From contig CALYLW010000133.1 in assembly GCA_944989445.1 (NCBI GenBank), forward strand, positions 669,001 through 733,000: 64,000 bases of DNA, read 5' to 3'. A model generated the notes under the pieces. The model made no database searches. It saw only the letters and a list, made by a program, of their open reading frames with translations, and was not told the DNA's origin. How positions within the stretch are numbered: position 1 is the first letter of the stretch; every line of letters begins with the position of its first letter. This DNA is from Ampullaceana balthica (Eukaryota; Mollusca; Gastropoda; Lymnaeidae). The position numbers were made by a program, and so were the translations under genes. Shown piece after piece: positions 29,301 through 53,404 of this stretch.

Positions 29301-29871
29301 AGAAAGTCCAAAAGTGAAACATACAAACATACAAACATACAAAGATACAAACACCAACTGAGCTTTATATATTAGATAGATGTAAATACGAGAATTGATA
29401 ACTGTGTATGTAACATTTATATAACTATAAGTCATATTAATGTTAACTTTAATTGAAATCGACTTACCTGAAAATGTATTTCAAGTAAATGTATATATTT
29501 AAAAAATAATATATACATACTTTTTAAAAATTTAGAAATTACATTTTCATTTCTAGTCCGATCGTGACAGTAACGGGCTTATCTACATTACACTGGCTCA
29601 CATGGACCAGCCTACGTCGGCAAACAACCCCAGGCCCCATGAGCTCAAAGATGATGTGGTCTACGCCACACTCGACTATAACAAGACCGGGAAGATGACA
29701 TTACAGGAGACGGAAAAGTTGGGTAAGAAAACTTCGAAGCGGAAAAACGATTCCCAGAAAAGAAAAGAGAAAGAGAAGAAAAAGGTGGAGAAAATCAGTT
29801 CACTTCCAGAGCACACGTCAACTTCAGGTCGAATTCGGCTGGAAGATTTCAACAGAAGTACATCTTTATAA
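3121..29871 (+). CDS. Ten-domain Ig-like transmembrane receptor with ITIM-bearing tail (gene A, whole coding span)
   Basis: Coding exons I join are 3121-3220, 5299-5556, 5947-6273, 6501-6779, 7158-7433, 7700-8011, 9928-10263, 14494-14826, 15183-15497, 16114-16413, 19404-19721, 19977-20099, 20961-20994, 21390-21436, 25024-25223 and 29557-29871. All have AG/GT borders, phases match throughout, and the 3873 nt give 1290 residues. Seen: signal peptide (1-33), ten Ig-like domains of 86-112 residues, one membrane helix (about 1064-1089), basic stop-transfer KRK, and a 200-residue cytoplasmic tail with tyrosines at 1107, 1117, 1122, 1134, 1161, 1174, 1196, 1222 and 1227. Y1196 and Y1222 fit the strict ITIM consensus. 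By family knowledge such motifs recruit SH2 phosphatases after phosphorylation, so an inhibitory cell-surface immune or recognition receptor is inferred. No exact orthologue is recognised. A paralogue lies convergently at 35109-51811. The exon chain rests on splice motifs, phase and the matching paralogue, not on transcripts. Confidence 0.82.
3221..5298 (+). other. Gene A intron 1
   Basis: AT-rich intron. I see no repeat element with recognisable ends and no coding sequence in it. Confidence 0.6.
5299..5556 (+). CDS. Gene A coding exon 2: Ig-like domain 1 (canonical, type a)
   Basis: Phase 1 to phase 1 exon coding residues 34-119. The B-strand motif is LTCHM and the F-strand motif is DAGTYIC, both diagnostic of I/V-type Ig folds. 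An extra Cys lies two residues before the Asp ([10 protein letters not shown]). A further Cys is created across the junction with the next exon (T/GT). Confidence 0.82.
5947..6273 (+). CDS. Gene A coding exon 3: Ig-like domain 2 (variant, type b)
   Basis: Residues 120-228. The first Cys is near the start (VLCDYK) and the second in the predicted B strand (FAICFLI). The F-strand position reads [10 protein letters not shown] with no Cys. Several Asn-x-Thr/Ser sites are present. The acceptor at 5946 and the GTGTGT donor at 6274 keep phase 1. Confidence 0.8.
6501..6779 (+). CDS. Gene A coding exon 4: Ig-like domain 3 (canonical, type a)
   Basis: Residues 229-321. The Cys of LICISY pairs with the F-strand Cys of DIGTYEC. 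The extra Cys is again two before the Asp ([11 protein letters not shown]), and another Cys sits at the C-terminal end (SSSC). The acceptor CTGCAG is strong and the donor is GTACAC. Confidence 0.8.
6898..7020. repeat. (CA)n(TA)n microsatellite
   Basis: A short CA run followed by about 80 bases of TA, within gene A intron 4. Confidence 0.95.
7158..7433 (+). CDS. Gene A coding exon 5: Ig-like domain 4 (type b)
   Basis: Residues 322-413. The N-terminal Cys is in KLCEW and the B-strand Cys in FTVCVF. The end reads [11 protein letters not shown] with no F-strand Cys. The donor is GTAAGA. A (CA)n(TA)n array lies in the intron just upstream. Confidence 0.8.
7700..8011 (+). CDS. Gene A coding exon 6: Ig-like domain 5 (type b)
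   Basis: Residues 414-517. The two Cys are in EFCKNK and FIVCIK. The exon after the TTCTTCAG acceptor is 312 nt, identical in length to its paralogue at 49181-49492. Shared words include [19 protein letters not shown] and the NERAIF block. Confidence 0.83.
8443..8482. repeat. (CA)n and (TA)n short arrays
   Basis: Two short dinucleotide runs in gene A intron 6. Confidence 0.85.
8714..9655 (-). mobile_element. Ginger-like DNA transposon remnant with inverted termini
   Basis: The two ends match in inverted orientation (8714-8752 and 9612-9655) and carry repeated palindromic words of the type GGCATTCTATAGAATGCC with AGGCAATG. The interior contains an integrase fragment on the minus strand. TIRs combined with a gypsy-type integrase is the hallmark of Ginger transposons by family knowledge. 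It lies in gene A intron 6. Confidence 0.6.
8930..9226 (-). pseudogene. Integrase fragment (KRBA2/SCAND3/Ginger type)
   Basis: The minus-strand translation reads LKIVHG, then [23 protein letters not shown] and, after a frame change, [17 protein letters not shown] and TSSLPYDVL. These are the C-terminal half of the rve integrase core and the segment after it. There are several stop codons (after VHG, after WSEG and after KR) and at least one frameshift, so it is dead. Confidence 0.78.
9700..9782. repeat. (TA)n microsatellite
   Basis: Imperfect TA array just before gene A exon 7. Confidence 0.95.
9928..10263 (+). CDS. Gene A coding exon 7: Ig-like domain 6 (type b)
   Basis: Residues 518-629. 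Motifs are ELCKGN, VVHLCIS and [11 protein letters not shown]. The exon has 336 nt, the same as its paralogue at 47049-47384, with near-identical runs such as LGEYISID and YIRNVTEA. Donor GTAAGT. Confidence 0.85.
11060..12775 (-). mobile_element. CR1/jockey-like LINE, 5'-truncated, minus strand
   Basis: Minus-strand reading gives RT segments in order: [37 protein letters not shown] with [36 protein letters not shown], a degraded FADD box (VADYCIIYR), and [14 protein letters not shown]. The 3' end is CTTCTGTATAGAAGGAGCGTCTG followed by GATAA repeats at 11066-11090. Frame breaks and an inserted (TA)n array disable it. It lies in gene A intron 7. A relative is at 59275-60545. Confidence 0.85.
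11983..12060. repeat. (TA)n microsatellite inside LINE
   Basis: About 75 bases of TA interrupt the RT coding region just before the degraded FADD box. Confidence 0.95.
13345..13387. repeat. (TA)n microsatellite
   Basis: TA array directly next to a LINE 3' fragment. Confidence 0.95.
13385..13700 (-). mobile_element. LINE 3'-terminal fragment, minus strand
   Basis: The minus-strand reading contains [17 protein letters not shown], then [16 protein letters not shown], then a CysxxCys / HSHSRKC finger-like end. This is the C-terminal tail seen in the same LINE type as 17479-18722. (TA) tracts lie on both sides. Confidence 0.6.
14096..14433. mobile_element. hAT-like MITE
   Basis: Begins TAGGTCTCCGGAAATTAAC and ends CGTTAACAGCCCTA, related in inverted orientation. 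The interior is full of ATTAA/TTAAT words. The ends match the larger element at 43847-44468. In gene A intron 7, just before exon 8. Confidence 0.55.
14494..14826 (+). CDS. Gene A coding exon 8: Ig-like domain 7 (type b)
   Basis: Residues 630-740. Motifs are [14 protein letters not shown] and [13 protein letters not shown]. It is 333 nt, equal to the paralogue exon at 41910-42242 and about two thirds identical by eye. The intron before it is the longest in the ectodomain region and holds a LINE, a LINE tail fragment and a hAT-like element. Confidence 0.85.
15183..15497 (+). CDS. Gene A coding exon 9: Ig-like domain 8 (type b)
   Basis: Residues 741-845. Motifs are [17 protein letters not shown] and [10 protein letters not shown]. 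It is 315 nt, equal to the paralogue exon at 41243-41557. The donor GTAGGT is shared with the paralogue. Confidence 0.85.
16114..16413 (+). CDS. Gene A coding exon 10: Ig-like domain 9 (canonical, type a)
   Basis: Residues 846-945. LTLTCTLF gives the B-strand Cys and [10 protein letters not shown] the F strand with the extra Cys. A Cys straddles the 3' exon junction. It is 300 nt, equal to the paralogue exon at 39960-40259. Confidence 0.85.
16500..17035 (+). mobile_element. MITE-like repeat, family C
   Basis: The left boundary reads TTGACTATAAATCCCTTATAT and the right AATATAAGGGATTTAAA, so the ends form a short inverted repeat (AAATCCCTTATAT). The interior words are CGAGCTCAGCGTGACACG and CGATGCATTGTTAGGT. 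Further copies are at 26380-26896 and, inverted, 36885-37455. In gene A intron 10. Confidence 0.55.
17456..17480. repeat. (TA)n microsatellite
   Basis: Short TA array at the left edge of a LINE fragment. Confidence 0.9.
17479..18722 (-). mobile_element. LINE fragment with RT domain, minus strand, frameshifted
   Basis: The minus-strand product over 18600-17827 contains [16 protein letters not shown], then [12 protein letters not shown] (the catalytic FADD box), FTYLGSN and [10 protein letters not shown], ending near [10 protein letters not shown]. At about 17845 the frame shifts by one base and the reading continues as [17 protein letters not shown], then LLYGEL and [11 protein letters not shown]. 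The 5' part of the RT and the endonuclease are missing. About 90 bases at both ends are inverted copies of each other. Confidence 0.85.
18725..18845. repeat. (TA)n microsatellite
   Basis: Interrupted TA array at the right edge of the LINE fragment. Confidence 0.95.
19404..19721 (+). CDS. Gene A coding exon 11: Ig-like domain 10, membrane-proximal (type b)
   Basis: Residues 946-1051. Motifs are [17 protein letters not shown] and [11 protein letters not shown], so the DYGxYY F-strand pattern is kept but its Cys is not. It is 318 nt, equal to the paralogue exon at 38644-38961. It follows a 3 kb intron filled with a LINE fragment and a MITE-like repeat. Confidence 0.85.
19977..20099 (+). CDS. 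Gene A coding exon 12: transmembrane segment
   Basis: Residues 1052-1092. After an acidic stalk comes an uninterrupted helix of about 26 Ile/Leu/Val/Phe-rich residues, followed by KRK. No charged residue lies within the helix, so there is no built-in adaptor-pairing residue of the kind used by many vertebrate activating receptors. 123 nt, equal to the paralogue membrane exon. Confidence 0.88.
20260..20816 (+). mobile_element. (TA)n array and Helitron-like 3' end
   Basis: A TA array (20269-20356) is followed by about 460 bases ending in a hairpin (CCGTCA-TTTT-TGACGG, 20790-20805) and then CTAG at 20813-20816 followed by T. That is the 3' signature of Helitrons. A second CTAGT precedes the TA array at 20260. 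In gene A intron 12. Confidence 0.45.
20961..20994 (+). CDS. Gene A coding exon 13: juxtamembrane tail, 34-nt micro-exon
   Basis: TTTTTGCAG acceptor and CAAC/GTAAGT donor enclose 34 nt, codons about 1093-1104 (ARRKNNDG...). It changes the phase from 1 to 2. It is supported only by splice signals and by the fact that the next exon needs phase 2. Together with the 47-nt exon 14 it forms an 81-nt in-frame unit. Confidence 0.62.
21390..21436 (+). CDS. Gene A coding exon 14: tail exon with two tyrosines
   Basis: A 47-nt exon between TTTTACAG and GTATAC, residues about 1105-1119 ([15 protein letters not shown]). It contains YIPV and a YEN motif. The exon returns the frame to phase 1. It is followed by a 3.6 kb intron, most of which is one Helitron-like element. 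Confidence 0.62.
21802..24729 (-). mobile_element. Non-autonomous Helitron, family A copy 1
   Basis: On the minus strand the 3' end is CTAG (21805-21802) followed by T. The 5' end is a degraded TCTAATATATAAAG-type start near 24729, with GTTTGTTTGTT after it. Long interior stretches match the element at 27032-29376, for example around ATGTGCGCACC and AATAAAGTATTGG. No Rep/helicase coding is seen. It fills most of gene A intron 14. Confidence 0.65.
25024..25223 (+). CDS. Gene A coding exon 15: tail exon with YxN motifs
   Basis: Residues about 1120-1186. Tyrosine motifs are LYANV, DYENV, IYMNS and RYGHK. The first three are YxN, the core of Grb2-type SH2 sites. The acceptor is TAGTTACAG and the donor AAG/GTTAGT, phase 0. 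The following 4.3 kb intron is largely Helitron-like sequence. Confidence 0.75.
25561..27031 (-). mobile_element. Composite Helitron-like element, family B, with tRNA-like and MITE segments
   Basis: On the minus strand it starts TCTATATATATAATTCTCTTC (27031) and ends in CTAG at 25561. Near-perfect hairpins (GCGGCGTA-TGC-TACGCCGC type) lie at 26066 and 26190, and there is a degraded one at 25570-25595. A tRNA-like piece with A- and B-box words is at 26283-26352, and a family C MITE at 26380-26896. In gene A intron 15. Confidence 0.55.
27032..29376 (-). mobile_element. Non-autonomous Helitron, family A copy 2
   Basis: Minus strand: 5' A/TCTAATATATAAAGCTC at 29376, then GTTTGTATG repeats. The 3' end has the hairpin CCCGCA...TGCGGG (27043-27060), then TATTTTTCTAG/T at 27032. 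All three Helitron terminal features are present. 2345 bp, no autonomous coding. It directly abuts the family B element. Confidence 0.75.
29557..29871 (+). CDS. Gene A coding exon 16: tail exon with two ITIMs and stop
   Basis: Residues 1187-1290 after a TTTCTAG acceptor. LIYITL (Y1196) and VVYATL (Y1222) both match (S/I/V/L)xYxx(I/V/L) and are 26 residues apart, a spacing suited to tandem SH2 phosphatases by family knowledge. A very lysine-rich stretch follows (about 1238-1260). Its GC content is clearly higher than that of neighbouring exons. TAA at 29869-29871. Confidence 0.82.
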   Translation, partial: SDRDSNGLIYITLAHMDQPTSANNPRPHELKDDVVYATLDYNKTGKMTLQETEKLGKKTSKRKNDSQKRKEKEKKKVEKISSLPEHTSTSGRIRLEDFNRSTSL

Positions 29872-31340
29872 TATATATATATATATTTATATATATATAT
29901 ATATATAAGATAAACACACCCGGAAAAATACTATAGAGGGCATTATTTTCTTATTTTACGTATATAATACGAGGATGTGTTTCCTTATTTCAACATTATT
30001 GGCTTCTTCTAAATTACATTTATTTCAGCCATTGATTGCATTTAGTTTTAAATAAGACAACTGTTTATCGAGTCTTACGCAGTGTGTTTATACAGACATT
30101 TTATATATTTTACATGTACATATATATAAATACAAATTGATCCCTTGTTAATTATTGTGTTCGTTGCGTCATTTTGGAAGATTAAACCAAGCTTCTTCTT
30201 GATCACCGATCACATTGTACACTGTAACAATCTAAATACTTTCTTAGTTTTAGAATGTTAAAATGTTAAAAAATTGTTGAAAAATATCGCCTTCTTTTTT
30301 TTTAACGTATATACTCTATTAACTGTATTTCAATTAATTAACTTAAGGATCGTGCAATCACATAAAATGTAAATACCATGTACATTATATAACATGTAAA
30401 ATTGCAAACGGTGCATCTTGATAACATTTTTTTACATATTAAATGCATTTACAATCAAAAGATATATGTAAGCCACAGTTAATGGAAATAACGGGCTACT
30501 TTGCATGTTCAACTTTGTATAAGTGTCTTTTTTAAAGCTTTTATTTTACAAGTAATACCATCAAAACGATTTATAAATCATTTTAGATATATTTGAATGT
30601 AGAGATGGCTTGCTTCTATCCCTTAACATTCTTCTATATTTTTTTAAATATATTTATTAATAGTTGTTTCCATTCTTTTTATGATAAACAAAAGAAACGA
30701 CTATTTTTAAAAAAAAGTAATGTACAATGTTATCACTTAATGAAGTATGTGAAGAAACCATCAAAACTGCAAACTTACACAAAACATAATGTAATTTAAT
30801 AAAACTAAAAACATCATGTCTGGTTTTTATATAGTAATAACATTAGATTCACTCTGTTGTTTTTTTTATTTGTAAGTTTGATAGAAATGTATTATGACTG
30901 TTTAAAGAAACTTGTGTGTAACAAATTTAGTAAATGTGTTATTGTTAATAAACTTAAAGCGTACCTTAATGTTACTACTACTAATATTATTATTATTATT
31001 ATTTATATATGAATTTTATGGTATTTTGTTAACACAGCCTTCGTTCACTCTTTGTTAACTTGGTGTTGTTTTTTTTGTGTGTGGGGGTATGGTGGTAAAG
31101 ATGAATATCTATCTGTGGCGTGTTGTATAGGGGTATTATTTTGTAATTGTGATATTCCCGATCACAACATATACCTTTAGTGATCTCCTTGCATACGACA
31201 ATCACAAACTTAATGGGTAAAATTCAACACAATGAAATTTAATATACAACTTTTTACATTTGTGGAAAACATTTTCCTATAGATATGATGTTTCTATAAA
31301 CTAATCATCCCCTTTTTTCATAGCATTATCATCATCAGGT
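29872..31340. other. 3' region of gene A and intergenic DNA
   Basis: Begins with a (TA)n run at the stop codon (29869-29907), then AT-rich DNA with two AATAAA signals. No other gene is seen. Confidence 0.5.
30798..30803 (+). terminator. Candidate polyadenylation signal, gene A
   Basis: AATAAA about 0.93 kb after the gene A stop codon. A second AATAAA lies at 30947-30952. Which one is used is unknown. Confidence 0.3.
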
Positions 31341-32800
31341 TGTGAACCGTAGCTTGATATTTACTAGGTGGGTACTTAAATGTGGGGATACTGTGCCTGG
31401 GTTGTCCTGCCCTGCTCCATGTTCCATGTGCTTGTGTGGAACAGTTGGTACTGCAAGCTCCACTGGCCGGTGTGTTCTGTATCTGTCCACTGGTTGGTGT
31501 GTAGTAATACCGTCAGCTGTGGGTCACCTTGCCCAACACCGTGGTCCCTCAGGGCTGGGCGTGTAGTTGGTTCTGCTAGCTCTCCACGAGCTGATGCGTG
31601 CTATTCACTGCTACTGTGTTGGTGTTCAGGTAGGTTACTGGGTGAACTACTGTCTTATGTGAAGGTTGTTGGTTAACTCGCCTCTGATCGAGGTGACATC
31701 GGCAATCACGGTGTGTGAGTAGCCAGCATCCGTGCATACAGTGTATGTGCGTACGGGCATCAACAGGCATGGTGTACGTGTGTTGCCTTCAGTTGCCCGG
31801 TAATACGTGACAAACTGGTCTATGATGAATTCCTGTCATTCCGTGCAGGGATGAGGGAGGGTGCAGGACACAAGAAGCTTGAGTCAGCGTCTGGTCCAGC
31901 TCTTGCTCCTGTGTGTCGACAATTCGTCCTGTGAAGGACTGCAGTCAGGAGGTCAGGTTATCTCCCTGTACTGTCGGGTGCACCAGGAACCAGACTAAAA
32001 ATAGAAAATTATACTTGGATAGTTTTCCATATTTTGTCCATAATTCATCCACCTAGTCGGCAACCGAGCCTTCAGAGCAGGGTGCCAAAAGTGGATTAAA
32101 ATATATTCACATAAAAGCACATTACTATTAAATATATAATACAACCTAAGATTAAAATTACGGTTTCATTTCTACAACCACGGGTGAAGACCTATCTGGT
32201 TGACACTTCATATGTGGGTTAAGATACTGATATATTGATATTATTTATTTTATACAAATATAACCTAATCCATCAATCTGATGGAGAGCGTGTGTAATCA
32301 CACATGTTTAATGAATATGTGTGGAATATTTAAATATCGCACGTGACCCCGCACGGCGACCGTGAGGTTAACATTCTAACGATTTCAAACATGGCATTAT
32401 TCAATGATTAATATTGAAAGTAATTATACGAAATATATTATAAATAAAGATGCAAACAAAGCTAAGAGTTCAAATAATACTCAGAATCTGTTTGGAACCG
32501 AATAAGTCGGCCCTTCCACGACAAGGATGATTGTAGATTATGTCCTATGAATTAGATTCACTATGTTGATTTCGCACTACTAACATCTGGCCGGAAAGAG
32601 ACGGCTAATTCAGAAAACCTTCCCCTTTATACATTAGGTATGGGCGATGTATTCAATCCTCTTTTGATTGGTCCTGATTGCCTTCAATGATCACGTGATC
32701 TGACCTCTCCGATCCCCGTTTTGAATGCATAATTAATTCCAATTAATTGGGCTGATAAGAGTAATTTCCCTTTTGTTTACGCGGCTTCGGTGTTGCAGAT
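31340..32800. other. Unassigned GC-richer block
   Basis: 31340-32000 has a base composition clearly unlike its surroundings and no long conserved reading frame. 32000-32800 holds no recognisable gene. It is probably an old repeat, but I cannot name the family. Confidence 0.35.
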
Positions 32801-32921
32801 GATTGTATCTCCATAAATTACGTCACGGGGAGGGGGGGGGGAGAGTGGAAGGGAAGGGACATCAAACGAAACAACTTATCAATTTCTCTCTACAGGAGTT
32901 AACACTTTTCAAGTGCACTTA

Positions 32922-32926
<5 letters not shown>

Positions 32927-32998
<72 letters not shown>
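32927..32998. repeat. (TA)n microsatellite
   Basis: Pure TA array of about 70 bases between the convergent genes. Confidence 0.95.
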
Positions 32999-33000
<2 letters not shown>

Positions 33001-33624
33001 TGCCCGATAAAGGTAAACTGATGAGCAGTGTGAGATAACCGCGCAGCCACGCAGCTTAGAGGAAACATTGTTTACACCACATCATAACAAGACTTAACTT
33101 ATCAAACAATAGATGTATAATTCTAGCCCCTTGGGTTTATTCGTTAGTTCACTTGTCTTCTCCGGTGTTCCACAACGCTCTGTGGCTGTACCATCATAGA
33201 TTGGCATGTACTCAACAGTCACCATTGTGGAAAGGCAGTGGTAGAACGCGCGCCACGTTGTTCTCAGCATTGACGATAAGAAAGTGTGGATAACTTTAAT
33301 TGATAGTCGTGACGGTACATTACGACATCTCTGTGCATCCTTTGATAAGCAACATGAGTAGATACACAAATGATTCATTATTTTTTAGTTAGTTTGATTA
33401 TTTATTTCCAAATATAATTGATAGAAACTTGTAAATAAGCGCATTCACATTAAAAAAGCCAATTTGATTCACCAACAAAATTTAATATAGTGTTTAATTT
33501 CCTTGAATGTGGAGTTTCAATAATTAAATGAATTACTATTGAATGTTTTTGTAAACTATCACCATGGATTACAATAAAGATTTTTTAAAGAATATTTATA
33601 TACAATAATTATATATTATTCGAC

Positions 33625-34465
33625 CAAATCACGAAGTTCTGCAATTGCACGGACTGACAAGTAAATTCGAAGTTCAGCCGACAAGTCTGTCCAAAGCCCT
33701 TTGTACTTACCATTGACATTGTAAACCTAATTTGGCAGGCCTATTCGCCAAGTGGCGGGGAATCCTTGGCCAAATCTCGATGTGGTTTAAAAGACTGCCC
33801 GATATCTGGCACATCTGTCGCTTATTGTGTGATGGCATGCACTTGGTAGCATGGAAATTGCCACAGTGTGAGAATAATGTTACTGTCGTTTGCCATTGTG
33901 AATACTTTTTAAATTATTTTCTAAAATGATTTTATAACGCACTGTGTATTATTGCGACCAGTGAAAGGAAAAAAAAACAGGAAAAGTTACCTACACCTTC
34001 TTGATGTCTTTACCAATATAGAGGCTCCAAATGTGCTTCAACCAGATAATGGAAAGATGTTGCGAATCAAGTTTTTAATGAACTAAAGAATATGCGGCCT
34101 GAAATAAAGATGGTACATGGAAAACTGAGGGTTGCCGAAATCCTAGGTATCGTCGAAGCGTTTTTGCAGTTGTCATGAACATTGAGGACGGCTTCCACAA
34201 GCTATGAAAAATTATTATTTCTCATACAAGTGTACCCCGGAAGCGTGTTTTCCATGGTACATGAGAAGCTGCTCACACTAAAATCCGTGGGCACATAAGA
34301 AAAAAAAACTACGAACCGTCGTGTCTACCAAATCACAGACCGGCGGCTAAGTCTACACTCGATATAATGGCAGAACTAAAGCGCAACTAATCGCTGCAAA
34401 TGTAAGAAGAACAAACTGTTGTGTACTTCTAAATGGCATAAGAGTTCATCCTGTCGTAATAAGTT
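33625..34465 (+). pseudogene. Decayed integrase gene (KRBA2/SCAND3/Ginger type)
   Basis: A DQITKFC piece at about 33625-33645 is separated by about 300 bases from LRPVKG (33955). Then come VTYT, LDVFTNIEAPNVLQPDNGK (second catalytic Asp region), NELKNMRPEIKMVHGKLR, and finally TNRCKCKKNKLLC with SCRNK, the Cys-rich C-terminus of this protein type. Many frameshifts and stops. It lies between the convergent genes. Confidence 0.65.
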
Positions 34466-34650
34466 ATAATAGAAAGATAATTCACTATACTTAATAATCT
34501 TGATTATCATACTTGATTTTATCACTTGTATTTAATGATCACTGAATTAATTACATTGAATTAATTTGGTCAACGAAAATGTGTTCTTGACTTCTTTTTT
34601 CCGACTTTGGCCAATCTACCCACGCCATTTTGCGAACGGGCCGGCCAAAG
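33731..34650. mobile_element. Inverted-repeat element around integrase remnant
   Basis: The arm at 33731-33779 (TTTGGCAGGCCTATTCGCC...) is similar to the reverse complement of 34603-34650. Between them lies most of the integrase remnant, as in the element at 8714-9655. The arms are diverged and the DQITKFC piece lies outside, so element borders are uncertain. Confidence 0.4.
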
Positions 34651-34965
34651 CCGAGATTTATATAGATCAGTTAGGAAGAATGGAATGAAGATATAAAAGT
34701 TTGCTTTCAGAATTTCCTAAATTTTAAACATTGTTTGTACAACATTATTATCGTCCTTCATAATAACAATATTACCTTTTTAAAGTCAATATTACACATT
34801 GAAATCGAGAATGTTAATTTTAATGAAATGAAATAAATATTGATGAGAACAGTAAACTTAAAAATTTATACTCATATAATGATATTTAAGACATGTACAA
34901 ACAGTTACAAAATTGTATCACATTTATTTAACATTATATCTGATTTAAATGGCATTATATTTTTT

Positions 34966-34971
34966 TTTATT
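34966..34971 (-). terminator. Candidate polyadenylation signal, gene B
   Basis: AATAAA on the minus strand about 140 bases after the gene B stop. Further copies lie at 35100-35105 (very close to the stop) and 34923-34928. Confidence 0.3.
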
Positions 34972-35108
34972 CATCAACATTTTTACGTCTAGTAGAACTA
35001 ACAGTCTAAATCCTGTATGAGAACTATCTTATTCAAAAGAATATGTCTAAAATCGTTGAAATAGCTAGATCCAATTATCAGACATTAGTCGTCATTTTTT
35101 TTATTCTT

Positions 35109-51811
<16,703 letters not shown>

Positions 51812-52074
51812 TTTACTTATTTTCTGCCTGATTTTAATATACACTATTAAACACTCTTTGACATCTGCATGAACATTTTCCATGTAAAATCATTTATTAC
51901 GCGTGTAATAAAGTTGGCTTTGAAATGAAACAAATTTATAACTTTCTATATTAAAACAAACAAATATGGAGCAAAAATATGGCAAAACGTGTTGTTTTTT
52001 TCCACACAGTAATTTAATATATTCTTCCAAGAAAAACTTCAACATTTTCATTCAACTAAAAACCTCAAACTAAA

Positions 52075-52083
52075 CGAAACCGA
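52075..52083. promoter_or_regulatory. Motif shared with gene A upstream region, near gene B
   Basis: CGAAACCGA lies 192-264 bases upstream of gene B, depending on the start codon, in the same relative orientation as in gene A. Only one half of an IRF-type site is intact. One shared 9-mer in regions this size can occur by chance. Confidence 0.18.
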
Positions 52084-52723
52084 CAGAATTTGAATCCGTT
52101 CAGTTTCTGTTATACAAATTTAAGCGTGTCAAATTTTATACCAGGATGTGTTATAATAAATGTATGTCTCTCTATTAATAAAATTCGAGATACTCTCTGG
52201 TTTTATCCTAATTTATAGGTAGCCATTTATAAATTAATGACTTGTGTTTCATTCGAAGGCATTAACAAAATTGATCTGTATAAAAGAAAAATCATTTCTG
52301 ATGCCAACGTTTATTGGTCGATTAATATCACAGTCACAAACCAAAATCATATCTATTTAAAAACAGTTATGAAATCAAAGTCTACTTTTGTCTGGATACA
52401 AGTAAATATGATGTGTCACTTCCTTCCTTTAATTCTATTAATTATAAGATGAAAGCTTTAATTTTCTCTTACCAACTCCTACACACTTTTCAAATCGGAA
52501 TCCATAAGGCTAACACCAAATGAAACTCTATGGCCCAATTCATTCTATTCAGGCAATCTTAAGCCATTTTAACGTTTTAAAAAAAAATACTTTTCTTTGA
52601 ATGCGTCATAGTCGCATATCAAAACAACACCAATTAATTAACTCATTAATCCTGGCTCTAAAATAAAGCACAAATATTCTCCAATTTAGTTTAATGTTTT
52701 GTATTAAATACGTACTATTGAAA

Positions 52724-52724
<1 letters not shown>

Positions 52725-52778
<54 letters not shown>

Positions 52779-52840
52779 AGAGAGAGATAGATAGAGAAAG
52801 AGTGAGAGATAGAGATAGAGAAAGAGAGAGAGAGAGAGAG
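52725..52840. repeat. (TA)n then (GA)n microsatellite
   Basis: TA array followed by GAGA/GATA-rich sequence. Confidence 0.9.
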
Positions 52841-53404
52841 ATGTCACACTCCTTTTAATCTTAAATACTTTGACGCAAAATTGGGAAATAAAACATTCTA
52901 ATGATTTGTTTTCTCTTTCCAACATTACATTACAATGGTAATATGCTTTTTTGTCATGAAATTGGGCAGTTTCGTTTGTCGGTTTACTTGGTGGGACAAA
53001 ATATTTTTTATAACCGTTAATTACGCTGCAGGTAAGCGTGTATGTAAGCGTGCATTTATTACTGAATGATCCGCTGTTTTAAAATTCTCGAACGATCCCA
53101 CATGCCATAATAATATATCTTTTTTTAAGTATACAAAAAAATCATATCATTGTTTCACTACGTAACTAATCACATCACAATGAATATATTTGTAAAATAA
53201 GTAATAATTAATCTATTTATATAATATGGGGCAATTTTGCTGTGCCGTCATCGATAGCAGTCAATCACAGGTGAAGAAAAGTTAAATCTCATTTACATAT
53301 TGAACGACGTTCAAAACGAGTTATTTTTTGGTGCAGTTTTTTTCAATAGTTTATTTTTATCAGTGAGCGTTGGGATTTGTAGTCAAACACTTTGTTTTTA
53401 CATG

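Larger units (their letters stand above)
51900..53400. other. Upstream region of gene B
   Basis: AT-rich, with a (TA)n(GA)n array at 52725-52840 and no supportable gene. It contains the candidate regulatory motif at 52075. Confidence 0.5.

Noticed and set aside
33094..33378. 94-codon minus-strand frame between the convergent genes
   Set aside because: No recognisable domain, no partner exons, and the surroundings are repeat-derived.
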